Shown here piece by piece: positions 13,301-25,300 of a stretch of 64,000 nucleotides of DNA (the stretch's first letter is position 1; each line of letters begins with the position of its first letter). Source of the DNA: Larix kaempferi (taxonomy: Eukaryota; Streptophyta; Pinopsida; Pinales; Pinaceae); the NCBI GenBank assembly GCA_027924585.1, contig BSBM01000602.1, forward strand, positions 4,339,501 through 4,403,500, read 5' to 3'. The position numbers and the translations under genes are program-made. Under the pieces are notes generated by a model. It saw only the letters and a list, made by a program, of their open reading frames with translations, was not told where the DNA came from and did not search any database.

Positions 13301-16300
13301 CCAATTATCAACAAATTCACATAAAAGAAGTATATATTCCAAAGGCTAAATTTTACAATCACAAAGGTCATCACGAGTTTTTGGTAATGACTTTTGATCA
13401 TTGCAATGCAACCTTTGCAACACACCTACCACTTTACAGAGCCTCATGAACCACATCTTCAAACCCTTCTATGGCATTTTGTCCTAAATTTCTTTGATGG
13501 CATCTTGGTCAACAACAAAACTTGGGCAGCATGTGCCACACAGGTGGATCGGGGCTTACAACTCCATAATCACCACATGTTCCTCAAATGTTCTAAATGT
13601 GCCTTTGGTGTCTCATTAATGGAATATTTGGGACACACTGTTAGTGGGGAGGGTGTGCATGTTGATCCTAAAAACATTCAGGCAATGACAAACTGGCCTC
13701 AATTCAAAACCCTAATAATTTTGTGCAGCTTACTTGCCCTCACAGCTTACTACAGATACTTTGTACAGAACTATGATAAAATTGCAGCTCCCCTCACCAC
13801 CTTGGTCAAAAAGAATGCCTTCAGTTGGAATGAGGATGCCAAACATGCTTTTCAAGCTTTAAAAGACGTTGTGTACTACCCCACTACTCACCTTGCCCAA
13901 CTTCAATAAGACTTGTGTCATGGAATGCGACACCTCCTACAAAGGGATTGAGGCACCGTTAATGCAAAAGGGGCGCCGATTCAGATTGGCCTTCACTGAT
14001 AAGCAATTATGCAACAGAAACTTGGGCAAATCCACCTATGAGCAGAAAATGATGGCTGTTCTTCATGCAATTGATATGTGGAATCCCTACTTCATGGGGC
14101 GTCATCTCCAAATTAAAACAAACCACGATAGCATGAAATATTTCCTGAAACAGAGGATTGTCCTCCCGAGCAGCAAAAGTGGGTCACTAAAATGTTAGTC
14201 GACCACTATGAGATTATCTACAAGGGAAAGGAGGATGTGATCATTGATGCTATATCTAGGAAGTATGAGGAGGAAGGTTCCCAATTTACCCTATCTTTCC
14301 TAGTGCTAGACTAGCTGCAAGATGTATGTCAATTATGGTTAAAACTTAAAACTTAATGGATGCCAACATCATGCACATGATCCACTAGCTACAGGCCGAC
14401 AAACAGGCACGTCTAAGCTACACTTGGCAGAATAATGACCTTTGCTATAAAGGGCGTATATTTTGGTTCAGGCTTCAGCATTTAATCCAAAGTTATTTGA
14501 ATTACACTCCTCCCCCACGATCATCCCAGGTTTCGGATTAAGCATTTATTATGTTGGGAAGGCATCAAGAAGGACATTTGTATCTTTGTGGCCAATTGTG
14601 ACAACTGCCAGCGACACAACAGTTAAGTGTCTAGGAGAATTACAACCTTCACCCATTCCAACCACCATGTGGGCTGACAATTTTTATGGATTTCTTTGTG
14701 GGGTTACCAAAATCAGGCAGCAAATCAAAGATCATGGTCATTGTTGATCGCCTTTGTTGATGTTTTATGTAGCATCGGAAGATATTCTTATTGTATTTGA
14801 TCAAGTCATAACCCTAAAAGAATAATGCTAAAACATACTCTCAAGAAATCAAGTGAAAATAGACAAGTCGGCCCCACAGGAATCACTGGGTATAACAGCC
14901 CCAGTCACTGGGTAAAACTGCCCCAACACTAGGTAAAACTGCCCCAGAAAAGCCGGCCCAGTCATCCAGTGAAGTCGGCCCTATAGTGAAAAAGTCAGCC
15001 AGAAAAGAGAATAAATAAGGGGGCGCATTCCTCATTTCTACACACAAGCAAGTTTTCTCAAGCCAGTGAGACAAGTGCGCAAGAGAGAGAGAGAGTAGCA
15101 GCAGCTGGAGGAAGACAAATATTCTTGGGGTTAACTTATCTTTGCTTCTTGGGTATTTTTCTGTGAGAGAGCTTTAGCTCTTCACTGTATTGATATTGTA
15201 CCTTGTTGACGAATCTATTCTGAAGAGGTTTGCTGGGTTTTCTTCCCTCGAAGGGTTTCCCGGAGGAAGAATCTTTCTGTATGCTGTGAATGTCTTTCTT
15301 TCAGTGATCCTTATACATGCAGTTATTTTGATATGATATAATTTGAATTAAAGTTTGACTAACATAATTGCTTAACTAGAAATTTCAACATTTCTAAATA
15401 TGCTCATTAATGTACCTTACAACACCCATTGAGGGCCTCCAGAGTCCACAGTCACCCAAGTATTCATGAACAATATTTTAAACTCCATGGCATGCCAAAA
15501 TCAATTGTGACCAATTGTGACCCCACCTTCAATAGCAATTTCTGGCAGCAGTTGTTTTGGCTTGAAGGTACCCAATTGAATCTCAGCACAGCATATCTCC
15601 CCCCAACAAATGGCCAGACAGAAGTAGAAAACATGAGTTTCGAAGCTTGATTATGTTTTTTTTGCCTCGAACTAGCAACCCCAATGGGTCCAATGCTTAC
15701 CCCTGGTCAAATGGAAGTACAATACCACCAATCACACTGCTATTAAAATGAACCCCTTTGAGGGAGGTCTATCAACAACTTCCCCAATCAGTGATCTCAT
15801 ACTTACCAAGACTCTCTAAGGTTTAAGAAGTGGACGAAACCCTAACAACCCATGCTGACATTCTTCATACTCCCAAAGATAATTTGGTGTTGGCCTAGAA
15901 CCACATGAAGCCAAAAGCCAATCAACATCACTCTTGATATCACTTTGAAGAAGGGAACCAAGTATTCTTGCGTCTCCAACCCTATAAGCAAACATCATTC
16001 AAGGAGAAGAGCCACCAAAAGTTCACTCCTAAGTTTTATGTACCCTATACTATACTCAAACGTATAGGCCCAATGGCTTATAAATTGGCTTTGCCCAACC
16101 ATTCTAAGTTCAATCCAATGTTTCATGTATCTTGCTTAAAGAAAGTGCACCACTCCAATTGTAGAGTTCCAACCAACTTTTGATTTTTACGAATCCAAAC
16201 CCAATCTTCAGACCCGAATAATTACATAAATTATTAATTGAAAACACTCTAGATCTCAACAAAACAACGTAGTGGAAATAACTCAGGAAATCATCACATA

Positions 16301-19300
16301 CATTTGACGCATTCATATTTACCATAGAAAACCCCAACTGGGGAAAAACCAGCCAACAAATTTATTTTATTAATAATATAAAACCCTTAGGCCCCCTTCC
16401 TGGGATAATGGCCCACTCTGGAAAACACAATGACAGAAGCTAGCTATCAAACCTCAAGATCAATCCTTCGATCTTGCTAGTTACTAGGCCTCAATTGCCC
16501 CTTGCTTCGTTCCTCGAACCCTGCCCAACACACTTAGTTGAAAGTCCTTCTCCAATCCTCTATGTGATTGTTGTTTCTATTGTGTCTCCCTACTCTCACT
16601 TGCGTTGCCTCTTATACTATTACAATATGCAAATACCTAGGGCCAATACCATGGGCTCGATCACCTTACATAAAGGAAAACCCCAATTGGGAAAAAACTA
16701 GCCAAAAGATTGATTTTATTAATAATATAAAATCCTCAGGCTCCCTCCCTAGGATAGTGGCCCACTAAGGAAAATACAACCACAAAATCTCGCTATCAAT
16801 CGTTCGATCTTGTTAGTTACTAGCCCTAAATTGCCCCTTGCTTCACTCCTCAAACCCTGCCCGATGCACTTAGTTGAAAGTCCTTCTCCAACTCTGTGTG
16901 TCTCCCTCCTCTCACTTAGGATGCCTCTTATATTATTACAATATGCAAATACCTAGGGCCAATACCATGGACTACCAAATACCATGGGCTCGATCACTTT
17001 ACATAAAGTAATTATAAAAGCACTTTCACTTTAATAGTTCACTTAATTAAAGTGAAAATCTTAGGTCTGAGACGTCTCTTGGATTACTCCTACATGCCAA
17101 ACACTTGGCCTATACAGAAGTACATGTCCAATAATACAAAAATCAACAGTTCGCCTTAGCGAGGACGGTACTTCTCTGAGAGGCACATATAGTTGGTTCT
17201 CCCTCTAACCTTGGCACATTATCGCATCCATCATCTTGCCCATTGGTATTCCTCCAACCCTACTAGTTAGTTGCTCCCTGTTCTCTAGAAGACGCGGAAA
17301 CAATGGTTTTACACATGGTACACATCAGTGCCAAGAAGTTTGAAAACTTCATCAAAGGCTTGCTCTCCCTCTCTACGCTCCTAGGAGTTGTCTCCTGCTC
17401 CTGAGCATCCATTAAAGTCATCTCATACCAACTAAGACTCCTGTCAGAACTAGAAGCGGCCAACTCCCTCTTCCCCTCTGAAGGTTTACTCCCCATACTG
17501 GAAGTTTGTGAACTCTGCTCACCCTTCAACGACTTCTGCTCGTTGACATCTATCACTGAAATAGATCCATGATCCAAGATCCCCTTGGATCCAACTACAG
17601 ACTTACCTTGTAACCTATACACCTTTCCCTCTCTAACACCAAGAACTCGTGCTAAGTCTATGCCAAATCCTATCGGTCGGATGAGGACTCCTCCCCTCAC
17701 AAAAGAGAGTGCAAACCCATTGTCCTCCAATGTTGATATTGAGGCCGAGTTCATACTAAGCTTTGGTACACACAACACATCTATCACCTCTAAAGATCCT
17801 CCTGACTCTAGTTGAAACCTAATGGTTCCAACTCCCTTCACAACACACTTGGCATGAGTGCCAAGCTCCACATGCAAAGCTAAGTCTATCCCTATCAACC
17901 TAGTGACCAAATCACGTCTCCTCATCATATGACGAGAAGCCCCACTATCCACGAATCAAGCACTACTTGTGTTAGATATACAAGAGACTAATGAGAACTC
18001 TTTCTCAAACCTCGCAGCAAACTCCTCTTGAGATTCTGCAGTAGTTGCTACCTATTGAGAATTGCTCTCATCTTTCTTTCGTTCTGGTCAATATGAAGCA
18101 TAGTGGCCACACTTGTGGCACACAAAGCACTTGACTTTGCTCGTGCCTTTCTTCTTCTTCACCCCCTACAAAGTTGAGCTTGTACTATTCTTGTTCCTCT
18201 TTGCTTGACTGGCAAGAGCAACATTCTCTTCTTCCTCATCCTTCTATTGGCCTCTAAATAGACACTCCTCTCGAATCTCCTCTTGGATGAAGTCATCCCA
18301 TAACCTCTCCCGGTCAGGGAGATTCTCCAGTGCACCGATCCCTTTGACGAAGGGTACCCATGGCTTAGAGTGAAGCCATTCAGGGCAATCCTCACCAACA
18401 CTAGATCTTCCACTTTCTCCCCAACTACTGCCAACTTATCGCGAACTTGTGTGATCCTGGTGGGATAAGAAGCTACAGTATCGGTCTTCAACATCTTGGT
18501 GCTTCTGAGCTCCTCCTACAACATCATCTTCATGTTTTTTTTTACTCTGATTTAGAGTCGTCAGAGCATCCCACATTACCTTAGCTGGCGTCTTCTCAGC
18601 TATGTGAGGGATCAAATGATCCTTCACCGTGTCCAAGATAATCCTCTTGGTCTTCACATCCTTCAAATTGTGAACTGCCAGTTCTTGAGGATTTGTCGAC
18701 GTGGTCACCCCTTTGCTTGCAAACTCCCACAGGTTGTTCTCCATGAGAACTAGCATGACCCACGCTTTTCAAGGGTTGTATTTGGAGGCACTCTCCAACC
18801 TGCCTTTAAAACATATGCATGCTGCCAACTTGCTTCCCAAGCTCTGTTCGCTCCCAAATCTACATCTTACTGCTGCTCGGATTCCTTTTTGGGCCTGCCT
18901 AGGGTCTTTTCTACAGTTTTTGGGCACCCAAAAAAATTTTGCAATCTGCCCCACTGCTTTCTAGGCCTACCTAGAGGTTTCTTGCTTGTTTCTAGAATTT
19001 CCTGCCCCTGCCCAAAGCTTTATGGCTACCCGAGTGATTGCCTGTTGCCCACAGCCCGACAGCTGCCCTGCCAGCTAGCCCTCTCTGTCGCTGCCCCCGA
19101 CTTCAGCTAGCTATTGGATGATGCTTGGTTGTTTGCCGACGACTCTATCGACACTTCTCCATGCACAGCTACCTTGTTCGTCGTTCTTCCTTTGCCATCC
19201 CCTACAACCTCAACTCTTGTCGTCAACGACCCTTCTTCATGGCCATAAAACCTTCTACTCAATCAATGGTTTACTGTCGTTGCACAAGCTCTACGTGTGA

Positions 19301-22300
19301 TCTGTTGTCAAACGCATGCCCAAGCCTCCACCCAACGTCCACTTCTTGCTACTTGTTGCTTGCATCTTCGGCCCTCTTCTAGCGGCTATCACCACGCAAG
19401 TGCGTGTGACCCTTGTCGCTCCTATCAGGTCCTTTGCTGCTGAGTTCCTTGCTCGTTCAGCTCTGTTATCTGATGACAACCCCCTCTTCTTGTTGTCACT
19501 GTTGCACGCAGCTAGGCCTAACTATTACTCCCACGGCTGCTACCACTATCCGCAATTATAGCCGCTAGACTCTCCTTTCAAGCCAACGGACCACGACCTC
19601 CCAAATCTATACGTGTCAATCGTACGACATACGACAACTGTACACCACCATACAATCTTTTCACTTTTTTTATTCTTTGTAAATCTTGACAAATCAAATT
19701 TCCTCTTATAGCTAAACCCAGCCTAAACCAGCTCTGATACCATGTTGATTTTTATAGATCCAGACCCAATCTTTAGTCCTGAATGATTATTCAAATTATT
19801 AACTGAAAACATGCTAGATCTCAACAAAACAATGTAGCGGAAATAACTCAAGAAATCATCACATACATTTGACACATTGAGATTTACCCTGGAAAACCCC
19901 AATTGGGGAAAAACCAACCAACAGATTGAATTTATTAATAATATAAAACCCTGGTGCTCCCTTCTTGGGATAATGGCCCACTGAGGAAAATACAATGACA
20001 TAAGCTAGTGTAATGGTTCCCTTTTTAACATATAGTGGAATTGATATACCATTTAGACCAAAAGAAGATCATAATCATGGTTATTAGATCATCAGTAGAT
20101 AAAAGAGGGGCACGGGAACTAGGGGCCACCTGCATGCAGGCCATATTTCATGATGCATGCACAGAAATACCTTAATTAAGCCTTCATGCACACAGAAAGC
20201 AATGCATGCAAGTCAACTGAAAAATAGAAGAGAAAAGCAACCTAGGTATGCAAAAGTTAGGGCATGCAATGTCAAAGTTATAAAAGGATAAAGTGAATGA
20301 TTAGGTCAGCTTATTGATTATTGATTCGAGAAGTCGACTTGGAGAGCTAAGAGAGGCAGTTTTGGGTTGAGGGCACACCACTCAACCATCAAGTGTATTT
20401 CGACAGTGAAATCTATATGCCCTAGTCACTCTCAAGGTTGGATCTCCCAGATTCAACATTACTAAAATCATCATACAATATTCTTCACATTCTGCAAGGA
20501 TCCAGCTACATCTAGAGCAGGAGAACTCGCCATCTAGGCATGGGCGACTTGGACAAAGAAAGGCATCTTCATATCTCAGTATATAGTCATCCTTTTGTCT
20601 GCATGCAACTTCCATCCTTCCGAGAGCATCACTATTAGCCTAGTTATTGAATACAGGCTGCTCATTCACCTTCTGGATCAAGTTGTCATCAAAATCAGTA
20701 AATGAGGGACGCCCTTCCATGCATGGACGGCTTTCTTTGAGGACCTCCACGTGTTGTTGTGCCTTAGAGCTATTGGATGGCTTGCATGCCAATGCCATAT
20801 TGATCAGAGACGGATTCTAACCTTGGTACCTTCATTAGAGAGCATTCCGACATCAATTGATCTCTCATGCATCCGTTCCTATACCGAAGAGTAAGCATTT
20901 ATCATAAGGGCGCATTATTGGAGGAATATCACCTCATATCTTGCCCAATACTTGGCACATATATCGCATGTTGGTTCCATACTAATCTACATCTACTACT
21001 ACTACTATTGGTACGTACATGCATTATTTCTATCTCTACTTTATAGCATTTCTAATTATTTGGGTTATTTAGGGGTTGGCAAACCCATGCGTTTGCATGC
21101 ATGCTCATGCAAGCATAGCTCATCACATGCATTCATGTTTCCTTTAAATATTGGGCCATAAAACTACAAGCAAGCGACAACATCATCAGAAACTTCATAA
21201 ACAAAACAGAAAATATCAGTTGGTATATTACAATGGTATCAGAGCATGCTCCTCGCCAACTGTGGGGACATAGCAGATGGTTTCAGGTGCATGAGGCTAA
21301 AGCAGGTTGAATAAACAAGTGCATGTCAGTTTTGGCGCAGTGCATGTCAATGCATGTGGATGCATGTCAGTGCATATTAGTGCATGTCAGTGCATATTAG
21401 TGCATGATAGTTTTGGTGCCATAAATGACAATGCATGTCAATTTTAGGTGAAGTGCATGCAACAGCACAGGTTTCTTGCCAATCCATGAACACATGAAGA
21501 CACTGAGAAGGATCTTGGCTAGAAATTTGGGGGCATTAACAGCACTTCGAGACTTGCCTCGAAATCAAAAATATCTAGCCTTGGGGGATGAGGTATGTGC
21601 AACATTATCCTTTCAAGACTATTACTCCATCCAGTTCGGGAGTCGGCCCAAGGATTTGGATGAGGATCTCCCTAAAAACATAGTGTGGGGAGTAGAGAAA
21701 GATGAGCATGAAGTACAGGTTGATAATGAACTTAATATGGAGTTGACATTACATGAGGAGGATAGTACATGTGATGCAGTTATCCGATCATCCAATGTCG
21801 AGGATTCATCATCTCACCTTAGTAGTGGTGCTTGTGAGGATCATGGGGCGTTAGCACCTAGATGTGACATGGATTCGATATTAAGTAACTTGGGCGTGCA
21901 GGACATTGAAGAGGAAGAGGATCCCACCTATGAGCCTAGGGTTACTACAAATTCCTTGAACAACACTCATATGGCTCTTCGGGAATCCAATATGCATGTA
22001 GATAGGTTATGTGACGAGTTGGAGTTGGTACAATCTTCATCATCTACAGCAATAGTCAAGACATTCATGACAGGCGATATCCATGAAGAGAGACATGACT
22101 TGGAGATGGTTGACTCTATACATACGAGGCAGTATGGAGGTTATGAGTCACATTTTGTGGAGGGGGCAACCTTTTGTGTGACTATTGTCTATGTTATGTC
22201 TCCCTCCTCTCACTTAGGTTGCCTCTTATACTATTACAATATGCAAATACCTAGGGCCAATAGCATGGACTACCAAATACCATGGGCCCAATCACTTTAC

Positions 22301-25300
22301 ATATTATAAAAGTATTTTCACTTTAATGGTTCACTTAATTAAAGTGAAACTCGTAAGTCTGTGAGGTCTCTTGGACAACTCATGCATACCAGACACTTGG
22401 CCCATGCATAAGTACATGCCCGATGCTACAAAAATCAACACCAACCTTCATGACTGGACGAGCAGGGTTCCATTTGGTTTTAGCTTGTAGCTGTTTCTGA
22501 CAAACGTAAGTATCATTTTCGCCAACGCACTATCGAGAAAATTTTGATCATGTGGAAAAATATAACACAACATGAAGATGCTGCAATTATTCTCCACCAA
22601 TTTCCTCATCTCCATCTTTGAGGACAATGTTGCTTTGTTAACGGGAGGGCATGTTAGGGTTGCACACTAAGTCCCCTAGTTAGGCAAATAGGTTGTTACT
22701 TGATGTATTGAAGCCATCTTTATTAAATAAGTCCCATGAGATACTATATTCTGAAATCAATATATCTAAGTGGCCTCATTAAAGGAGGTCCACTAGTTAG
22801 TGGTAGAAGCCTCATTAATGGAGGTCCACTAGGTAGTTAGGTTTTTGGTCAATCGAAAACCATAATAGTAGTAGAAGATGTCATTGTTTCCAAGTGAATA
22901 TAACTATATTTGGAGCTCTGCTGAGTTGGAGGTTGCCCCTTCAAAGAGGCAAGTGAACATTGCTTTTAGTTCTGAATATCAATAAACGTTTGCTCACAAG
23001 TGTTATTTCCAAATTCTGCTCTTGTTTGTTTGGTTTTGCAGTTATATTTATGTCCATTTTGCTTTGAATACTATGTTTTAGCTAGCATGGAACACCACAA
23101 TGGGTGTAGTGTAATCTTGGACAAGGCATGTTGACACCCCTTATCCTCAAACTCTGAGGTCTTGATCTTCTATCCATAAATAAACACCATGTATAAAGAC
23201 TTGGTAGTAGAAATGAAACGAAATTACATTATATTAATGTGCTTTGTACTTTCATGACTAGAATAAGCCAATGCCATTGTAATGTACAACACACCAAAAT
23301 CACAATAGGGGGAGTGCGAAAGGCATCACCTAAGAGTACATTTTAAAAAATTAAAGTCGAATAAGAAAAAGAACCCTACACATAGTAGGGAGTCAACTAT
23401 AAATACAATCACATAGTAGTGAAATATGCTAAAAGTAAGAAGAATAGTTAGTTACTATCATCATCAGAGCTAGGAATGGTATTATCCACCCTAATTACCT
23501 ATTTGATAATGTCCCTTGGAGAATAGCCTTGACTAATAGACCCCTGGTCAATGATTTGCAGTGGCCTCTAGATGGTCAGACTAAGGGCAAGAGTGGAAAC
23601 TGGAGTTGAGGTGGAAGTCAAGGCGAAAGCTCTCCTAGCATCCTAGGACTAAGAATTGCTAGTAGTAGAGAAGAAGTTAGTGTTATCCTTATGGCTTGGA
23701 GTATCACGATGTAGCCCAAGTCAAGAAACTGCAATCGCCCTTGCATCCCCGACGAAAAACTCCAATGGTCCTTCTAACCCAACACCTAGCCCAACTTACA
23801 GGTCAAGTGCATGTTAAGGGGCAATAAATGATGGATTTGTGACCATCAATCTAGGTAGTAACTATAGGACATTTTATCAATGTCTATGGGTTAACTAAAA
23901 ATGCCTACATGTCACCCTTCAATTACACCTAGTACAATCATTGGATACAACCCCAACAGTCCAAACACCTAAAGAAAAATATTGTTCCCCTCTCTCAAAC
24001 AAAATAAAGACAACAAAATTGAAAATGGGCATCAAAAAGGTAATTTTAACGTAGATAAGATAACACAATTTTGTTAATGTCCAATGAAGACCACAATAAG
24101 TAAGTGAATGGGACTCAAAAGTACATCCAATGTAAGTACATAGTGAGAGTGCAAAGGTGGTTCCTATTGCTACTTTATCAAAAGTAGAAAAAGAGGCAAG
24201 TAACTAACTAAAAAGAAGAACAAAATATGTGCATAAACAAAACCATGAAAAGTACAAAGAGAGGATGTCAATGCATGTTGGAACAAGAAGTTGTGGTCGA
24301 ATGAGGGAAGAGAGAAGAATCTCTAAAAGGAGCAATAGTTGCTCAACCAAACTTGGAGTGGAGTGCTCTGTGCAAAGAAGGCCCAGCGTTGTGACCTCCT
24401 AAAATTGATCCATTTGTCGATCTAGTGGTGATTGTTCTCCAGTTCAAAAACGAAGATCTTAAGAAGTCTCATAGATGTCGATCGACTCATTGGGGGTGTA
24501 GGGTGAGGCTGAGGAAAGCCAACGCCTTATCAATGTGGTACCTAAGTGGTGTGGACATTGCCTGTCATTTGTTGCCTCGGAAGAATAAGACATGGAAAAA
24601 ACAAGCAATCCTCTTGATGGCCTCAACAATCCCAATAAATGCAATAAAATCTCCCTAGACTCAATTTCTTGTCAGTGGCAAAGTTGGCTTGTACCATTGG
24701 GGTGTGGGATGAACTGATCAATCTTAACCCAAACCCAATAAGAACATGCTTGGCAATTCATCTAGTGTCTACACCTATACCTGGGTTTTATAATAAGCTA
24801 AGACATCTTAAGGATAAGACCCTTAGTAGTTGCAATCCAAGAGACCTCGATGTGCTACCTGTGGATGTCATCTATAATCAAAAAGTTCAAGGACCATTTA
24901 GTTGATAGGAGGTCGCCTAGAGCATCTAAAGAGTACTTGAAAGGGGAAAATCAATTAAGAGAAATGGCCACCAATTGAAATATCATGGAAGACTTGGAAA
25001 ACCAATAACATATCCATCTACAGGGGCCTACGAAGGCAATAGCCATATAAGAATAGAGAGCTAAGTAGTTGTACCAATCCCTATGGAGAGCAAAGTCTCC
25101 TATAGTTCGAATTCTTGTAAGGAAAGAGACAAGTTTGAAGATGGCCTCAAGGAACAAAGGATAGGCCCCAAACTACACCTGGACGATGGATTAAGAGACT
25201 ATCCATCTGTAACAAATGATGCATTGTAAGTTGTAACAAAAGGGTCTATACTCTCTCTATCCTTGCCAATGGGAACAAAATAAAACTAGGTCCCAAAACC

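Larger units (their letters stand above)
20009..22174 (+). mobile_element. Element E: one-LTR retroelement fragment inside the D 5' LTR
   Basis: LTR at 20,009-21,232, primer-binding site at 21,234-21,245, then about 930 bp of interior with one long open frame, ending abruptly where the D LTR resumes (about 22,175). There is no 3' LTR or polypurine tract, so the element was truncated after insertion or arrived 3'-truncated. The LTR belongs to the same family as those of gypsy element F. Confidence 0.78.
16178..22440 (-). mobile_element. Element D: Ty1/copia retrotransposon lacking pol, minus strand, hit by element E
   Basis: 3' LTR at 16,178-17,148; internal gag and protease only at 17,149-19,730; primer-binding site at 19,731-19,742; 5' LTR at 19,743-22,440 with element E inside. 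The target-site duplication CCAAC is perfect (16,173-16,177 and 22,441-22,445), and it sits inside element G integrase sequence. Only about 2.6 kb of interior remains: integrase, RT and RNase H are absent. It is a non-autonomous deletion derivative that would need another element's enzymes. Confidence 0.88.
12720..23094 (+). mobile_element. Element G: degenerate Ty3/gypsy chromovirus with two nested insertions
   Basis: Plus-strand order is RT, RNase H, integrase, integrase C-terminus and chromodomain-like end, polypurine tract, 3' LTR. It is interrupted by a solo LTR (14,755-15,390) and by copia element D (16,178-22,440). The 5' end (gag, protease, 5' LTR) is missing or unrecognisable; the left boundary near 12,720 is a guess. 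Its coding sequence has multiple frameshifts and stops. Confidence 0.75.

Noticed and set aside
18701-19561. Four overlapping plus-strand frames of 60-87 codons
   Set aside because: They lie antisense in the C-rich leader of copia element D and match no family.
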